A stretch of 64,000 nucleotides of DNA from Oxalobacter sp. (GTDB lineage: Bacteria > Pseudomonadota > Gammaproteobacteria > Burkholderiales > Burkholderiaceae_D): contig JAHAYL010000036.1 in the NCBI GenBank assembly GCA_018384065.1, positions 17,689-81,688 of the forward strand, read 5' to 3'. The notes under the pieces were generated by a model. That model was not told the origin of the DNA, made no database searches, and saw nothing but the letters and a program-made list of their open reading frames with translations. Positions within the stretch are counted from its first letter, which is position 1. Every line of letters begins with the position of its first letter. Positions 1-8,133 of this stretch are shown here, one piece after another. The position numbers and the translations under genes are program-made.

Positions 1-893
1 TTGAAGCTGTGGGACCAGGTTCCATCCTGGCGGATATCTGTGATGACGACAGCCCACTCAAGAAAGGCTATGTCTCTGAATTGACTGTCAGCCACCGTTT
101 CCCAGAAAGCAGTCCTTTGGGACAGTTGGCGGGAAACATCAAAATGGTCAGGGAAGATAAGGATATCTTCATACCACCGGATTCAGGGATTCTCAACCAT
201 CTTTCATCCAGTGGTCCATTGAAAGGTTTACTGTCATCTTCTGCCCAGAATTGGTTGGATGGACATATTGCAGCCTATGCTGATGCAGTCAAGGCTTATC
301 TCAGTCATCAGGATGTCTCAGCATTATGGGATTCAGCCAAAAGGTTCCAGGCATTGGCTGCTACACGACATGGGAAGATGAGTGTGGATGCCATCAATGA
401 TTATGCGCAGGAACGCTTGGGGGATGCCTTGAAAGGCTTGAAGCTGGATGCCCAGTCAGGTCAGATAATCATTGTCCGGAAAAACAATAGCGTACTGGAT
501 ATCTACAACGGTGATGTCGGGATTGTCCTGCCGCAGTCAGCATCTGATACATCGAATTCCATAGTTTATTTTGGAGACCGTCAGAAAACATTGGCATTGG
601 GCAGGTTGCCGCAGTATGAACCGGCTTTTGCCATCACCATCCATCAGTCCCAGGGTTCAGAGTATGAAGATGTCGCCGTTTTTCTGCCGTCTGGTGAGGA
701 AAACCAGCTAGCGACAAAGGAACTGCTTTATACCGCAGTCACCCGGGTAAAAGTGGATTCAGAGCAGGAACGTGGGACACTGGCGCTTTTCGGGGAGCAG
801 TTTGTCTATAACCGTGCTGTGAAAAGGGCGACAGAGCGGACAAGCGGTCTGAAGGCAAGGCTGGAAGAAGCTTTTCAGTGGAAGGGCAGCTAA
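1..893 (+). CDS. recD: RecD-like exonuclease V alpha subunit, C-terminal part (5' end outside window)
   Basis: This is the carboxy-terminal part of a superfamily 1 helicase of the RecD type, the 5'-3' motor of the RecBCD DNA repair and recombination complex. The frame is open to the left edge, so the gene begins outside the window; the GTG at 9 is internal. Near the end the protein has AITIHQSQGSEYEDVAVFLP, the late helicase motif of RecD, followed by LLYTAVTR, the final conserved motif of UvrD/RecD C-terminal domains. The upstream Walker A region is not visible, so the split between RecD and a RecD2-like protein rests on overall resemblance. The stop TAA is at 891-893. Confidence 0.85.
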   Translation, partial: EAVGPGSILADICDDDSPLKKGYVSELTVSHRFPESSPLGQLAGNIKMVREDKDIFIPPDSGILNHLSSSGPLKGLLSSSAQNWLDGHIAAYADAVKAYLSHQDVSALWDSAKRFQALAATRHGKMSVDAINDYAQERLGDALKGLKLDAQSGQIIIVRKNNSVLDIYNGDVGIVLPQSASDTSNSIVYFGDRQKTLALGRLPQYEPAFAITIHQSQGSEYEDVAVFLPSGEENQLATKELLYTAVTRVKVDSEQERGTLALFGEQFVYNRAVKRATERTSGLKARLEEAFQWKGS

Positions 894-963
894 GGATTTC
901 ATTTTCCCGAAAACATTGAAGGATTGACCATGTTTTCAGCTATTCAAAGCTAGGGGTAATCCT

Positions 964-1854
964 ATGATAGGACGCTTGTTTGTGATGCTTACCGGTTTGT
1001 TTGCTGTGGGAAGTGCCTGTGTTGCTTCTCCACCATTGGAAAACCTGCTGATTGGAAACCATGATTCAAGGTTTGATAAGCTGGCTGCCAGTATCATGCG
1101 GAATACCCACAGCCATTATGACCGGAAAGAAAACTGCTGGACGATGGAGGGAAACACCGATGAATGCTGGCGGCCTGTTTCCTTGAATGCACCGGCGGCA
1201 GGCGCATCAGGGAAACGGAAACCTTTCTATTACCTGCTGGCAGTTGATGTGATGGAAGGGGCTTCTGCCAAGATGTTTGTGGTCGAGCATCTGAAAACCG
1301 GAGGAATCTATTTCCATGGTGTCAAGACGGCAAAAAGCCATGGTGGCCATATCAGTATTGAAGACAATGGCTTTGGCAGAAGCGGATTTGTCCAGGTCGG
1401 TCGGGAACTCTATGGCTGGAAAATCCATGAAGACCCGCTATGGGCAGATGCCAATGGCGGTGACAGTTATTATGTTTTTCCTGCCAGGCACACTTCCAGT
1501 GTGTACCAAAGCCGCATCAGGAAGATGGGGGAGGCTTTTACGGTATATACCGACTATATCAGCACAAAGCTGGATGAAGGCATGCCCATCAGCCGGGTGA
1601 ACGACTATGTTGGCAGGACAGGTCTGGACAGCAGTAACCCTGAAGCAGAAATCTATCCGTTGAAAATCACTTACAAGGGCATTTTGGATGGTGTCAAGGC
1701 ATGCGGTGGCTGCGAGGTGACCGGTGGCAGGAAACTGTCGGAACAGACCTGCATTGCCCATGCAGAACCGAAAACCCTGCAATACCGGATACCTGACAGC
1801 TGCCCGATGAAAGTCAGTGGAACCGGCAGTGCTTCCCGTACATCAGCGGATTAG
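964..1854 (+). CDS. Secreted protein of unknown function
   Basis: I do not recognise a family. The 296-residue product starts with a typical signal peptide (MIGRLFVMLTGLFAVGSACVA, cleavage probably after the ACVA region), so it is likely periplasmic or, less certainly, a lipoprotein. The mature part has several cysteines, including a CGGC pair near residue 247, and many aromatic residues. A GGGG-containing ribosome site lies just before the ATG. It sits between recD and an ATPase/RloB-like pair on the same strand, but the gaps do not force an operon. Function unknown. Confidence 0.7.
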   Translation: MIGRLFVMLTGLFAVGSACVASPPLENLLIGNHDSRFDKLAASIMRNTHSHYDRKENCWTMEGNTDECWRPVSLNAPAAGASGKRKPFYYLLAVDVMEGASAKMFVVEHLKTGGIYFHGVKTAKSHGGHISIEDNGFGRSGFVQVGRELYGWKIHEDPLWADANGGDSYYVFPARHTSSVYQSRIRKMGEAFTVYTDYISTKLDEGMPISRVNDYVGRTGLDSSNPEAEIYPLKITYKGILDGVKACGGCEVTGGRKLSEQTCIAHAEPKTLQYRIPDSCPMKVSGTGSASRTSAD

Positions 1855-1928
1855 TTGAGGATATGGCTGCTGTTTGAATTTGCAGTATACTGATGAAGTC
1901 AACTCAAGGTTTTTGAAAAGGAATTTTG

Positions 1929-3251
1929 ATGCTGTCATCCTTCAAAGTCTCTAATTTCCGGTCTATCCAGAACCTGGAACTCAATCTTTCCTTCGCTGAG
2001 AAACGTGCACCGACCGGTTATCAGGATTCAGATTTCCTGTATTTCCTTGAACCCCGGAAAAAGGTCCGGCTGATACCGGTCCTGGCGGTTTACGGGGCGA
2101 ATGCATCTGGTAAGTCCAATGTCCTGAAGGCATTGCGGGTCTTTGCCGACAGTGTCTTGACAGGTATTGAAGGACAGTTCCAGCCAGACAAGCTGAACAA
2201 TCGGGGAAAACCGACCAGTTTCATCACGGAATTCATCATCAATGGGCAGGATTATTCTTATGAGCTGGCGTATAACAGACAGACCATCCTCAGTGAGGTG
2301 CTGAAGGTGGATGGGGAAGAGATTTACCGGATTGGTCCAGATGCGAAAAATTTCTCCGGTCTTTCTTCCATGTCCTATCCGGAAGAGCGTCTTCAGGAAA
2401 TCCATCGGGTTGAATGCTGTACGCCGCAGAGGCAGCAGACAATGACATTCCTGTCTATCATCGGTAAACGCTATCAAGGGCTTCATGCCGGCATCACCGC
2501 TCTCTGTGAATATCTGGCTGAACGGTTTGTTTTCCTGAATGACAACAGCATCCACCTGTCCCGGGGGGTCAATACATTGGCGGCGGTCTTGGCGAATGAC
2601 CACGATCCTGAACCGTTGAAGAATGCTTTCGAGCAGATTACTTCATTGCTTGAAACGCTTGACATCCATATCAGCCGCATGTCTATTGACCGGACACGTG
2701 TGCTGCTTGAACATGACCATAAGCATGCCCAGGAATATCTCGATGCTCCGCCTGAGTTCTATAACCGGATTACCAGTGTCGAGAAAGAAGGGAGCAATAT
2801 TGTCTTGAATGCTGATAGTATCCGTTCTTTCCATCAGGATGCTGAGGGCAACGAGGTGGAGTTTGATTTCACGACGGAAGAATCCAGCGGGACACAGATT
2901 GTTGCAGGATTGCTGGGGATTTTCCTGGCAGCCCTGAAGACTGGCGGAACGGTGATTGTCGATGAACTTGACCGTTCGCTGCATCCGCTACTGCTGATTG
3001 AGCTGGTCAGGCTCTTCAAGGAAAAACGTTACAATGAGCATAATGCCCAACTGATTTTTACAGTCCACAATACGGAAATCCTGGATGTTGACATCTTGCG
3101 GGTATCAGAGGTCGGCATCGTGAGGAAAACCCAGCAGGAAGGCACCGAGCTGGTCCGACTGTCTGACTTCGAAGGGGTCAGCAATCTTGCCAGTTTCAGG
3201 GAACTCTACCTGAATGGGCAGTTTGCCGGAATACCTTTCCCATATATCTGA
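1929..3251 (+). CDS. AAA-family ATPase of the RloA/AbiLi/AAA_15-21 type, candidate defence sensor
   Basis: This is an ABC/SMC-like ATPase of the AAA_15/AAA_21 group. Visible motifs, numbered from the ATG at 1929, are FRSIQNLEL near the N-terminus, Walker A GANASGKSN at about 56-64, a signature-like EESSGTQ at about 317-323, Walker B TVIVDELDRSLHP at about 341-353, and a switch histidine in FTVHNTEILD near 380. The track start at 1926 is TTG; the ATG at 1929 has AAGGA six bases upstream and is preferred. The next gene, an RloB-like protein, begins 13 bp after the stop, so the two form an operon. ATPase plus RloB pairs are known as R-M-linked rloAB genes and in AbiL-type abortive infection. A defence role here is inferred. 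Confidence 0.85.
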   Translation: MLSSFKVSNFRSIQNLELNLSFAEKRAPTGYQDSDFLYFLEPRKKVRLIPVLAVYGANASGKSNVLKALRVFADSVLTGIEGQFQPDKLNNRGKPTSFITEFIINGQDYSYELAYNRQTILSEVLKVDGEEIYRIGPDAKNFSGLSSMSYPEERLQEIHRVECCTPQRQQTMTFLSIIGKRYQGLHAGITALCEYLAERFVFLNDNSIHLSRGVNTLAAVLANDHDPEPLKNAFEQITSLLETLDIHISRMSIDRTRVLLEHDHKHAQEYLDAPPEFYNRITSVEKEGSNIVLNADSIRSFHQDAEGNEVEFDFTTEESSGTQIVAGLLGIFLAALKTGGTVIVDELDRSLHPLLLIELVRLFKEKRYNEHNAQLIFTVHNTEILDVDILRVSEVGIVRKTQQEGTELVRLSDFEGVSNLASFRELYLNGQFAGIPFPYI

Positions 3252-3264
3252 ACGGGATGTGACG

Positions 3265-3906
3265 ATGATGGATATACGAAAAGGTCCTTCCCTGTCACGG
3301 GCTGTAACCGTTGTCTGTGAAGGCCAATCTGAACAGATGTACCTTCAGGAACTGAACCGTTTTTTCCGGGAATACCGGATTCCCCTGACATTCATACCGC
3401 GCACTGTCGGGAACGGTGCCTACAAAGCGGTTGTCGGGCATTACCGGAGTATCCGCAAGTATCTGCGGTACGAGGAAATCATCATCTGGGTTGACTTGGA
3501 TATCTATACACACAGTGAAGCCAACAATTATGCTGCCAAGCCTGCTTCAATTCCGGACTTCCTTTTCTCGGAAATGAATTTCGAGGATTTCTTGATGCTC
3601 CATATGAATCCGCAACAGGTGTTCAAATGGCAGGCTGCTGCTGAAAGCCATGACCATTTCCTGCATCCAATGCCGGCTTCGATTTATGTACCGATTTTCA
3701 AGACTTACGGTTTCCATCATTACCGGAAAGGCAGGATGCCCTTCAAGTTGAATGCCAAGACGCTGGGGCAGCTGTTCATCAATCTCCATAACAGGAAAAT
3801 CCGCTTCAAAAACGACTTTGGTTCTTTCCTTGAGCACCGCCTTAGGGAAATGGGATGGCTTGTCGATGATGAAGAGGAGAATGCGGCTGATGACAGCACA
3901 GCCTGA
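3265..3906 (+). CDS. RloB-like Toprim-type putative nuclease, partner of the upstream ATPase
   Basis: The product (213 residues from this ATG) belongs to the RloB-like group. It has an N-terminal strand ending in a conserved acid, VVCEGQSEQMYLQEL, then IIWVDLDIYT with paired aspartates, the layout of a Toprim metal-binding fold. The open frame extends upstream to 3214, but ATG 3265 has GGGA seven bases before it and gives tight spacing after the ATPase stop; the adjacent ATG 3268 is an alternative. In comparable two-gene systems (AbiL, and PARIS with a different Toprim partner) the ATPase controls a toxic Toprim effector. That mechanism is family knowledge, not shown by this sequence. Confidence 0.75.
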   Translation: MMDIRKGPSLSRAVTVVCEGQSEQMYLQELNRFFREYRIPLTFIPRTVGNGAYKAVVGHYRSIRKYLRYEEIIIWVDLDIYTHSEANNYAAKPASIPDFLFSEMNFEDFLMLHMNPQQVFKWQAAAESHDHFLHPMPASIYVPIFKTYGFHHYRKGRMPFKLNAKTLGQLFINLHNRKIRFKNDFGSFLEHRLREMGWLVDDEEENAADDSTA

Positions 3907-3944
3907 TGATAGTGCAGATTGAGGGTTGATTGACCTGTTACCAG

Positions 3945-3981
3945 AAAAAATGCCGGTTTTGGAAATTCCAGAACCGGCATT
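3945..3981 (-). terminator. Intrinsic terminator between convergent operons
   Basis: A perfect 10-bp stem (3949-3958 with 3972-3981) encloses a 13-base loop. Read leftward it is followed by a run of T (A-run at 3945-3950 on the plus strand), so it ends the cysK-fusion transcript that stops at 4000. The same hairpin may also slow the plus-strand rloAB-like transcript. Confidence 0.85.
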
Positions 3982-3999
3982 CAGCAATGAAAGGTATTA

Positions 4000-6342
4000 T
4001 CAGTTTCTTTTCTGCACCAGTGCTTTTTCAAGCTGTTCCAATGCCTTGACCAGGGTTGTGGCAGGGCAGGCGATGTTGATGCGTTCAAAGGTTTCTCCGC
4101 CAGGACCGAAGATTTCACCGTGGTCCAGCCAAAGCCGCGCATCATTGACAATGAAATCATCCAAGTCTTTGCCGGAAAGTCCGGTACCTGAGAAATCAAG
4201 CCATATCAGGTAAGTGCCTTCCGGTTCAATCAACCTGACGCCTGGCAGGCGCTCAGCAACAAACTTGCGGAGGATACCGAGGTTCACCGTCAGGTAAGCC
4301 AACAGGGCATCCAGCCAGGCTTCACCGCCTTCATAAGCCGCTTGTGCGGCGGCAAGTCCCATGGCATTCATCTGGTCATAGCCGGTGGCGTTCAGTGCCT
4401 GCTGGAATTTTGCCTTGATTCCAGCATTGGGGATGAAGATGTTTGAAACCTGAAGCCCGGCAATATTGAAGGTCTTGCTGGGGGCAGTACAGATGACAGC
4501 GCTGTCCTGATAAGCATCCCCCAGTGTGCCGTAAGGTGTATAGGCATAACCGGGGAAAGCGAAGTCTGCATGGATTTCATCGGAAATCACCAGGACTTGA
4601 TGTTTCAGGCAGATATCCGCCATGGCTTTCAGCTCATCACGCGTCCAGATGCGTCCGACAGGATTATGTGGGTTGCAGAGGATGAACAGTTTAACGTTGT
4701 TTTCAATGATTTTCTGTTCAAAGTCTCCAAGGTCGATTTCATAATGCCCATCCTTGAGGACCAGTGGATTGTTGACCAGCCTGCGGTTGTTGTCACGGAT
4801 GGACAGCGAGAAGGGATAATAGACCGGTTGCTGGATCAGTATGGCATCACCTGGTCCTGTCAATGCACGGATGGCAGTGCAGATGGCATAGACGACACCG
4901 GGTGTCTTGACCAGCCATTCTGGTTCCGGTACCCAGTGATGCCGTCTGGCAAACCAGCCCTGCACTGCCTCAAAGTACCCGGGTTTTGGCTCGGTATAGC
5001 CATATATGCCATGGGAAACGGCTTCTTGCAGGGCAGCTGTCACAGCAGGTGGAACCTTGAAGTCCATGTCTGCCACCCATAAGGGCAGGACATCGGCAGG
5101 TTTGCCTCGTTGGACGGCATAATCGTATTTCAGGGAACCTGTCCCTTTGCGGTCAGGGACGGTATCGAAACCAAAAGCATCTTTTACAGGCGGTTCATCA
5201 CCGAAAGCCTGGGCAAGGTCTGCAATCAGGTCATCCGCATGTTCCAGACCGACTGACAGCCGTAAAAGGCTGTTGGTGATGCCCCTGGCGATGCGTTCCG
5301 CCTCAGGGATGGCGCCATGTGTCTGGGTAGTTGGGTAGGTAATCAGCGATTCGGTTCCGCCAAGGCTTTCGGCAAACTGAATCAGTTTGACACCTTCAAG
5401 GACCTGCCTGACTAGGGATTCCCCGCCGGCTTCCTCGGCGATTTCAAAGGAAATCATGCCACCGAAGCCGGAAGACTGTTTGATGGAGGTCTGATAGCCG
5501 GGATGGTCTTTGAGACCTGGGTAGAAGACTTTTGAGATTTTCGGGTTCTTCTCAAGCCATTCAGCGATTTTCAGGGCGGTTTCCTGCTGGCGTTTGACCC
5601 GGATGGGCAATGTCTGGATACCCCGGAGGACAAGCCAGCTGTCGAATGCTCCCAACGAAGCACCCACGGCGTTCTGGATGTAATGCAGGCGTTCAGACAG
5701 CTCTTCAGAATCACAGACAAGGATGCCGGCCAGGGTGTCGTTATGCCCGGCAAGGTATTTTGTCGCGCTGTGCAGGACGATGTTCGCGCCCAACAGGATC
5801 GGTTGCTGGTTGACTGGCGTCAGGAAGGTGTTGTCAACCATCAGCAGGATGCCGTGCCGTTTTGTGATTCCTGCGATTGCAGCGATATCGTTGACATGCA
5901 TCAATGGGTTTGTCGGGGTCTCGATGAAAACAGCCTTGGTTTCTGGACGGATAGCTGCCTCGACATTGACCGGGTCAGAGGCATCGACCCAGTCGAATGT
6001 CAATCCATTTTTCATGGAGAAGTTCTGAAAGAGACGCCAAGTCCCTCCGTATAGGTCATCTGAGGAGATGATATGGTCCCCAGGTTGGAAGAGCTCCATC
6101 ATCGCGGATGCTGCTGCCAGCCCGGAAGAGAAAGCATAGGCAGCCACACCGCCTTCCAGTTTCGCCATGGTTTCCTGCAGGACACCCCGGGTCGGGTTCA
6201 TGCCCCGGCTGTAGTCAAAACCGGTGCTTTTGCCAAGACCTGGGTGGGCATAGGTTGCCGTCTGGTAAATCGGCGTGGAAATGGCACCGCTTGAATCGGT
6301 GCCAGCCTTTCCACCATGAATACAGAGGGATTCAATATCCAT
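4000..6342 (-). CDS. Fused PLP enzyme: cystathionine gamma-synthase/beta-lyase domain + MalY/PatB C-S lyase domain
   Basis: A single 780-residue frame joins two complete PLP enzymes. Residues 1 to about 382 are a Cys/Met-metabolism (trans-sulfuration) enzyme: SSGLAAASAM, IETPTNP, VDNTF, and the PLP lysine at about 195 in HSATKYLAGH. Residues about 390-780 are a MalY/PatB class I aminotransferase-like C-S lyase: LPLWVADMDFK, CNPHNPVGR, SDEIHADF, and the PLP lysine at about 623 in APSKTFNIAG. Each half has the normal length of its family, so this is a true fusion rather than a partial copy. It lies 42 bp downstream of cysK and presumably shares its transcript. The expected chemistry is synthesis or cleavage of cystathionine or cysteine thioethers. 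Which half acts on which substrate cannot be read from sequence. Confidence 0.92.
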   Translation of the reverse strand: MDIESLCIHGGKAGTDSSGAISTPIYQTATYAHPGLGKSTGFDYSRGMNPTRGVLQETMAKLEGGVAAYAFSSGLAAASAMMELFQPGDHIISSDDLYGGTWRLFQNFSMKNGLTFDWVDASDPVNVEAAIRPETKAVFIETPTNPLMHVNDIAAIAGITKRHGILLMVDNTFLTPVNQQPILLGANIVLHSATKYLAGHNDTLAGILVCDSEELSERLHYIQNAVGASLGAFDSWLVLRGIQTLPIRVKRQQETALKIAEWLEKNPKISKVFYPGLKDHPGYQTSIKQSSGFGGMISFEIAEEAGGESLVRQVLEGVKLIQFAESLGGTESLITYPTTQTHGAIPEAERIARGITNSLLRLSVGLEHADDLIADLAQAFGDEPPVKDAFGFDTVPDRKGTGSLKYDYAVQRGKPADVLPLWVADMDFKVPPAVTAALQEAVSHGIYGYTEPKPGYFEAVQGWFARRHHWVPEPEWLVKTPGVVYAICTAIRALTGPGDAILIQQPVYYPFSLSIRDNNRRLVNNPLVLKDGHYEIDLGDFEQKIIENNVKLFILCNPHNPVGRIWTRDELKAMADICLKHQVLVISDEIHADFAFPGYAYTPYGTLGDAYQDSAVICTAPSKTFNIAGLQVSNIFIPNAGIKAKFQQALNATGYDQMNAMGLAAAQAAYEGGEAWLDALLAYLTVNLGILRKFVAERLPGVRLIEPEGTYLIWLDFSGTGLSGKDLDDFIVNDARLWLDHGEIFGPGGETFERINIACPATTLVKALEQLEKALVQKRN

Positions 6343-6384
6343 GAAGCATTTCTTTCAAAAATCGAAAACGCTATCTTATCCTAA

Positions 6385-7323
6385 TCAATCAGCTGGGAAC
6401 AGCGCAGTGGACAGGTAACGTTCACCATTGTCTGGCAGCAGGGCGACAATGACTTTGCCTTTGTTTTCAGGGCGTTTTGCCAGCTGGGTTGCTGCCCACA
6501 GGGAGGCACCAGAGGAAATGCCGACCAGGACACCTTGGGTATGTGCCAGCGCCTTGGCGGTTTCAAAGGCGGCTTCATTTGGAACAGGGATGATTTCATC
6601 ATAAACCTTGGTGTCCAGGACAGCTGGGACAAAGCCTGCACCGATACCTTGGATCTTATGGGGACCGGATTTGCCGCCAGACAGGACAGGGGAGGTGGCT
6701 GGTTCAACGGCGACTACCTTGATGTTGGGGTTCTGTTCTTTCAGGTAGGCACCTGTGCCGGTCAGTGTGCCGCCGGTACCGACACCTGCAACGAAGATAT
6801 CGACTTTGCCATCGGTGTCTTTCCAGATTTCTGGACCGGTTGTCTTTTTATGGATGGCTGGGTTTGCCGGATTGTCGAACTGCAGCGGGATGAAGCTGTC
6901 TGGAATGGTCTGCGCCAGTTCCTGTGCCTTGGCGATTGCCCCTTTCATGCCTTTTGCGCCTTCAGTCAGGACCAGTTCTGCGCCATAACCCTTGATGAGT
7001 TTGCGTCGTTCAATGCTCATGGTTTCGGGCATGGTGATGATGATACGGTAGCCACGTGCTGCTGCAACCGCTGCTAGACCGACGCCGGTGTTGCCGGAAG
7101 TCGGTTCGATGATGGTGGATTTGCCGGGAATCAGTTTGCCGTCTGCTTCAGCAGCGTCAATCATAGCCTTGGCGATACGGTCCTTGACGCTGCCGGCTGG
7201 GTTGAAATATTCCAGTTTTGCCAGGATTGTTGCTTCAAGCCCGTTGTTTGCCGCATAACGGGAGAGTTCGAGCAAAGGGGTGTTGCCAATCAGGTCGGTT
7301 GCGTTTTTTGCGATGTTAGCCAT
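6385..7323 (-). CDS. cysK: Cysteine synthase A (O-acetylserine sulfhydrylase)
   Basis: The product is a 312-residue PLP enzyme of the CysK/CysM family that makes cysteine from O-acetylserine and sulfide. The PLP lysine is in AGSVKDRIA near residue 45, the substrate loop is [10 protein letters not shown], and the phosphate-binding loop is [10 protein letters not shown]. Length and the C-terminal [15 protein letters not shown] segment fit CysK better than CysM. AAGGAG precedes the ATG. It stands between an Rrf2-type regulator and the fused C-S enzyme, all read leftward, which points to a cysteine/methionine sulfur module under one control. Confidence 0.95.
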   Translation of the reverse strand: MANIAKNATDLIGNTPLLELSRYAANNGLEATILAKLEYFNPAGSVKDRIAKAMIDAAEADGKLIPGKSTIIEPTSGNTGVGLAAVAAARGYRIIITMPETMSIERRKLIKGYGAELVLTEGAKGMKGAIAKAQELAQTIPDSFIPLQFDNPANPAIHKKTTGPEIWKDTDGKVDIFVAGVGTGGTLTGTGAYLKEQNPNIKVVAVEPATSPVLSGGKSGPHKIQGIGAGFVPAVLDTKVYDEIIPVPNEAAFETAKALAHTQGVLVGISSGASLWAATQLAKRPENKGKVIVALLPDNGERYLSTALFPAD

Positions 7324-7462
7324 TTCAAGCTCCTTGATGATGATAAGTTTAAAATCAGATACTTACTAGATAATACTTCAGGTTTATTCTAAATATTTTT
7401 GACAAAAACATCCCACTGGTTGCCTATGCCAGGTAAACGGGGAAATGGTTTCCAGATGGGTG

Positions 7463-7897
7463 TCAGATTACATAAAAGCCGCCGTCTTCTGCCCCCCGCT
7501 CTAAAAGGTCACCCAATGTGGTTCCATCGAGATAGTCTGTGATGACCTTGTTCAGTCCTTCCCAAAAGTGGACTGTCGGACAGGTTTCATAGCGTCCACA
7601 GGCATTCGGTGAGGATTCCAGGCAGGCAACACAGGCAAAGTCACCTTCGATAGGGCGGAGGATGTCGCCGATGGTGTAGTCATGTGGCGCCCGTGCCAGG
7701 CGGTAGCCGCCCTGTGAACCCCGGACGCTCTGGATCAGACCGGCTTTACCGAGGGCTGATGCAATCTGCTCCAGGTATTTCAGGGAAACATCCTGACGGA
7801 TTGAAACGTCTTTCAGGGAGATATACCGGTCCTTGCCATTCTTTGCCAGGTCAATCATGAATCTGAGGGCATAGCGGCCTTTGGTTGATATTTTCAC
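7463..7897 (-). CDS. Rrf2-family transcriptional regulator (IscR/CymR-like)
   Basis: The 144-residue product begins MKISTKGRYALRFMIDLAKN, the typical winged-helix start of Rrf2 proteins, followed by a recognition helix in VSLKYLEQIASALGKAGLI. The C-terminal half has four cysteines within FACVACLESSPNACGRYETC, in the region where IscR binds its Fe-S cluster; the spacing is not exactly that of IscR. Start is GTG with AAGGAG seven bases upstream. Gene order, regulator then cysK then C-S lyase fusion, resembles CymR-type control of cysteine metabolism. Whether it senses Fe-S status or acts through CysK is not known from sequence. Confidence 0.88.
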   Translation of the reverse strand: MKISTKGRYALRFMIDLAKNGKDRYISLKDVSIRQDVSLKYLEQIASALGKAGLIQSVRGSQGGYRLARAPHDYTIGDILRPIEGDFACVACLESSPNACGRYETCPTVHFWEGLNKVITDYLDGTTLGDLLERGAEDGGFYVI

Positions 7898-7946
7898 GTG
7901 TCAGCTCCTTAACGGTCTGCAGGGTTTCATCAATGTTGTTGGAAGG

Positions 7947-7977
7947 ATTATAACAATTTCCTACTGAAAAGATAGGG
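7947..7977 (-). promoter_or_regulatory. Putative promoter and Rrf2-type operator of the regulator gene
   Basis: Read leftward there is a perfect TATAAT at 7952-7947. The -35 position has no good hexamer and instead holds the dyad CCTA-N9-TAGG (7960-7976). A related sequence with ACTAGG occurs at about 7996-8001, and a TACTAGAT element lies upstream of cysK near 7360. This is compatible with autoregulation by the Rrf2 protein, but the operator call is inference. Confidence 0.45.
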
Positions 7978-8133
7978 TATATTTCCCATAAATTCACTAG
8001 GAATGCAAAAAATGTTGCTTTTTTGTCATTTCCTAGGGGATTCGAGGGTAATTTTCCGTAATCTTGGAAAACTGTCAAGGAAGCAGGCTGTTCCTGTCAG
8101 GAGAAGAGAGGGGGAATGGAACGCAGTCCTTCT

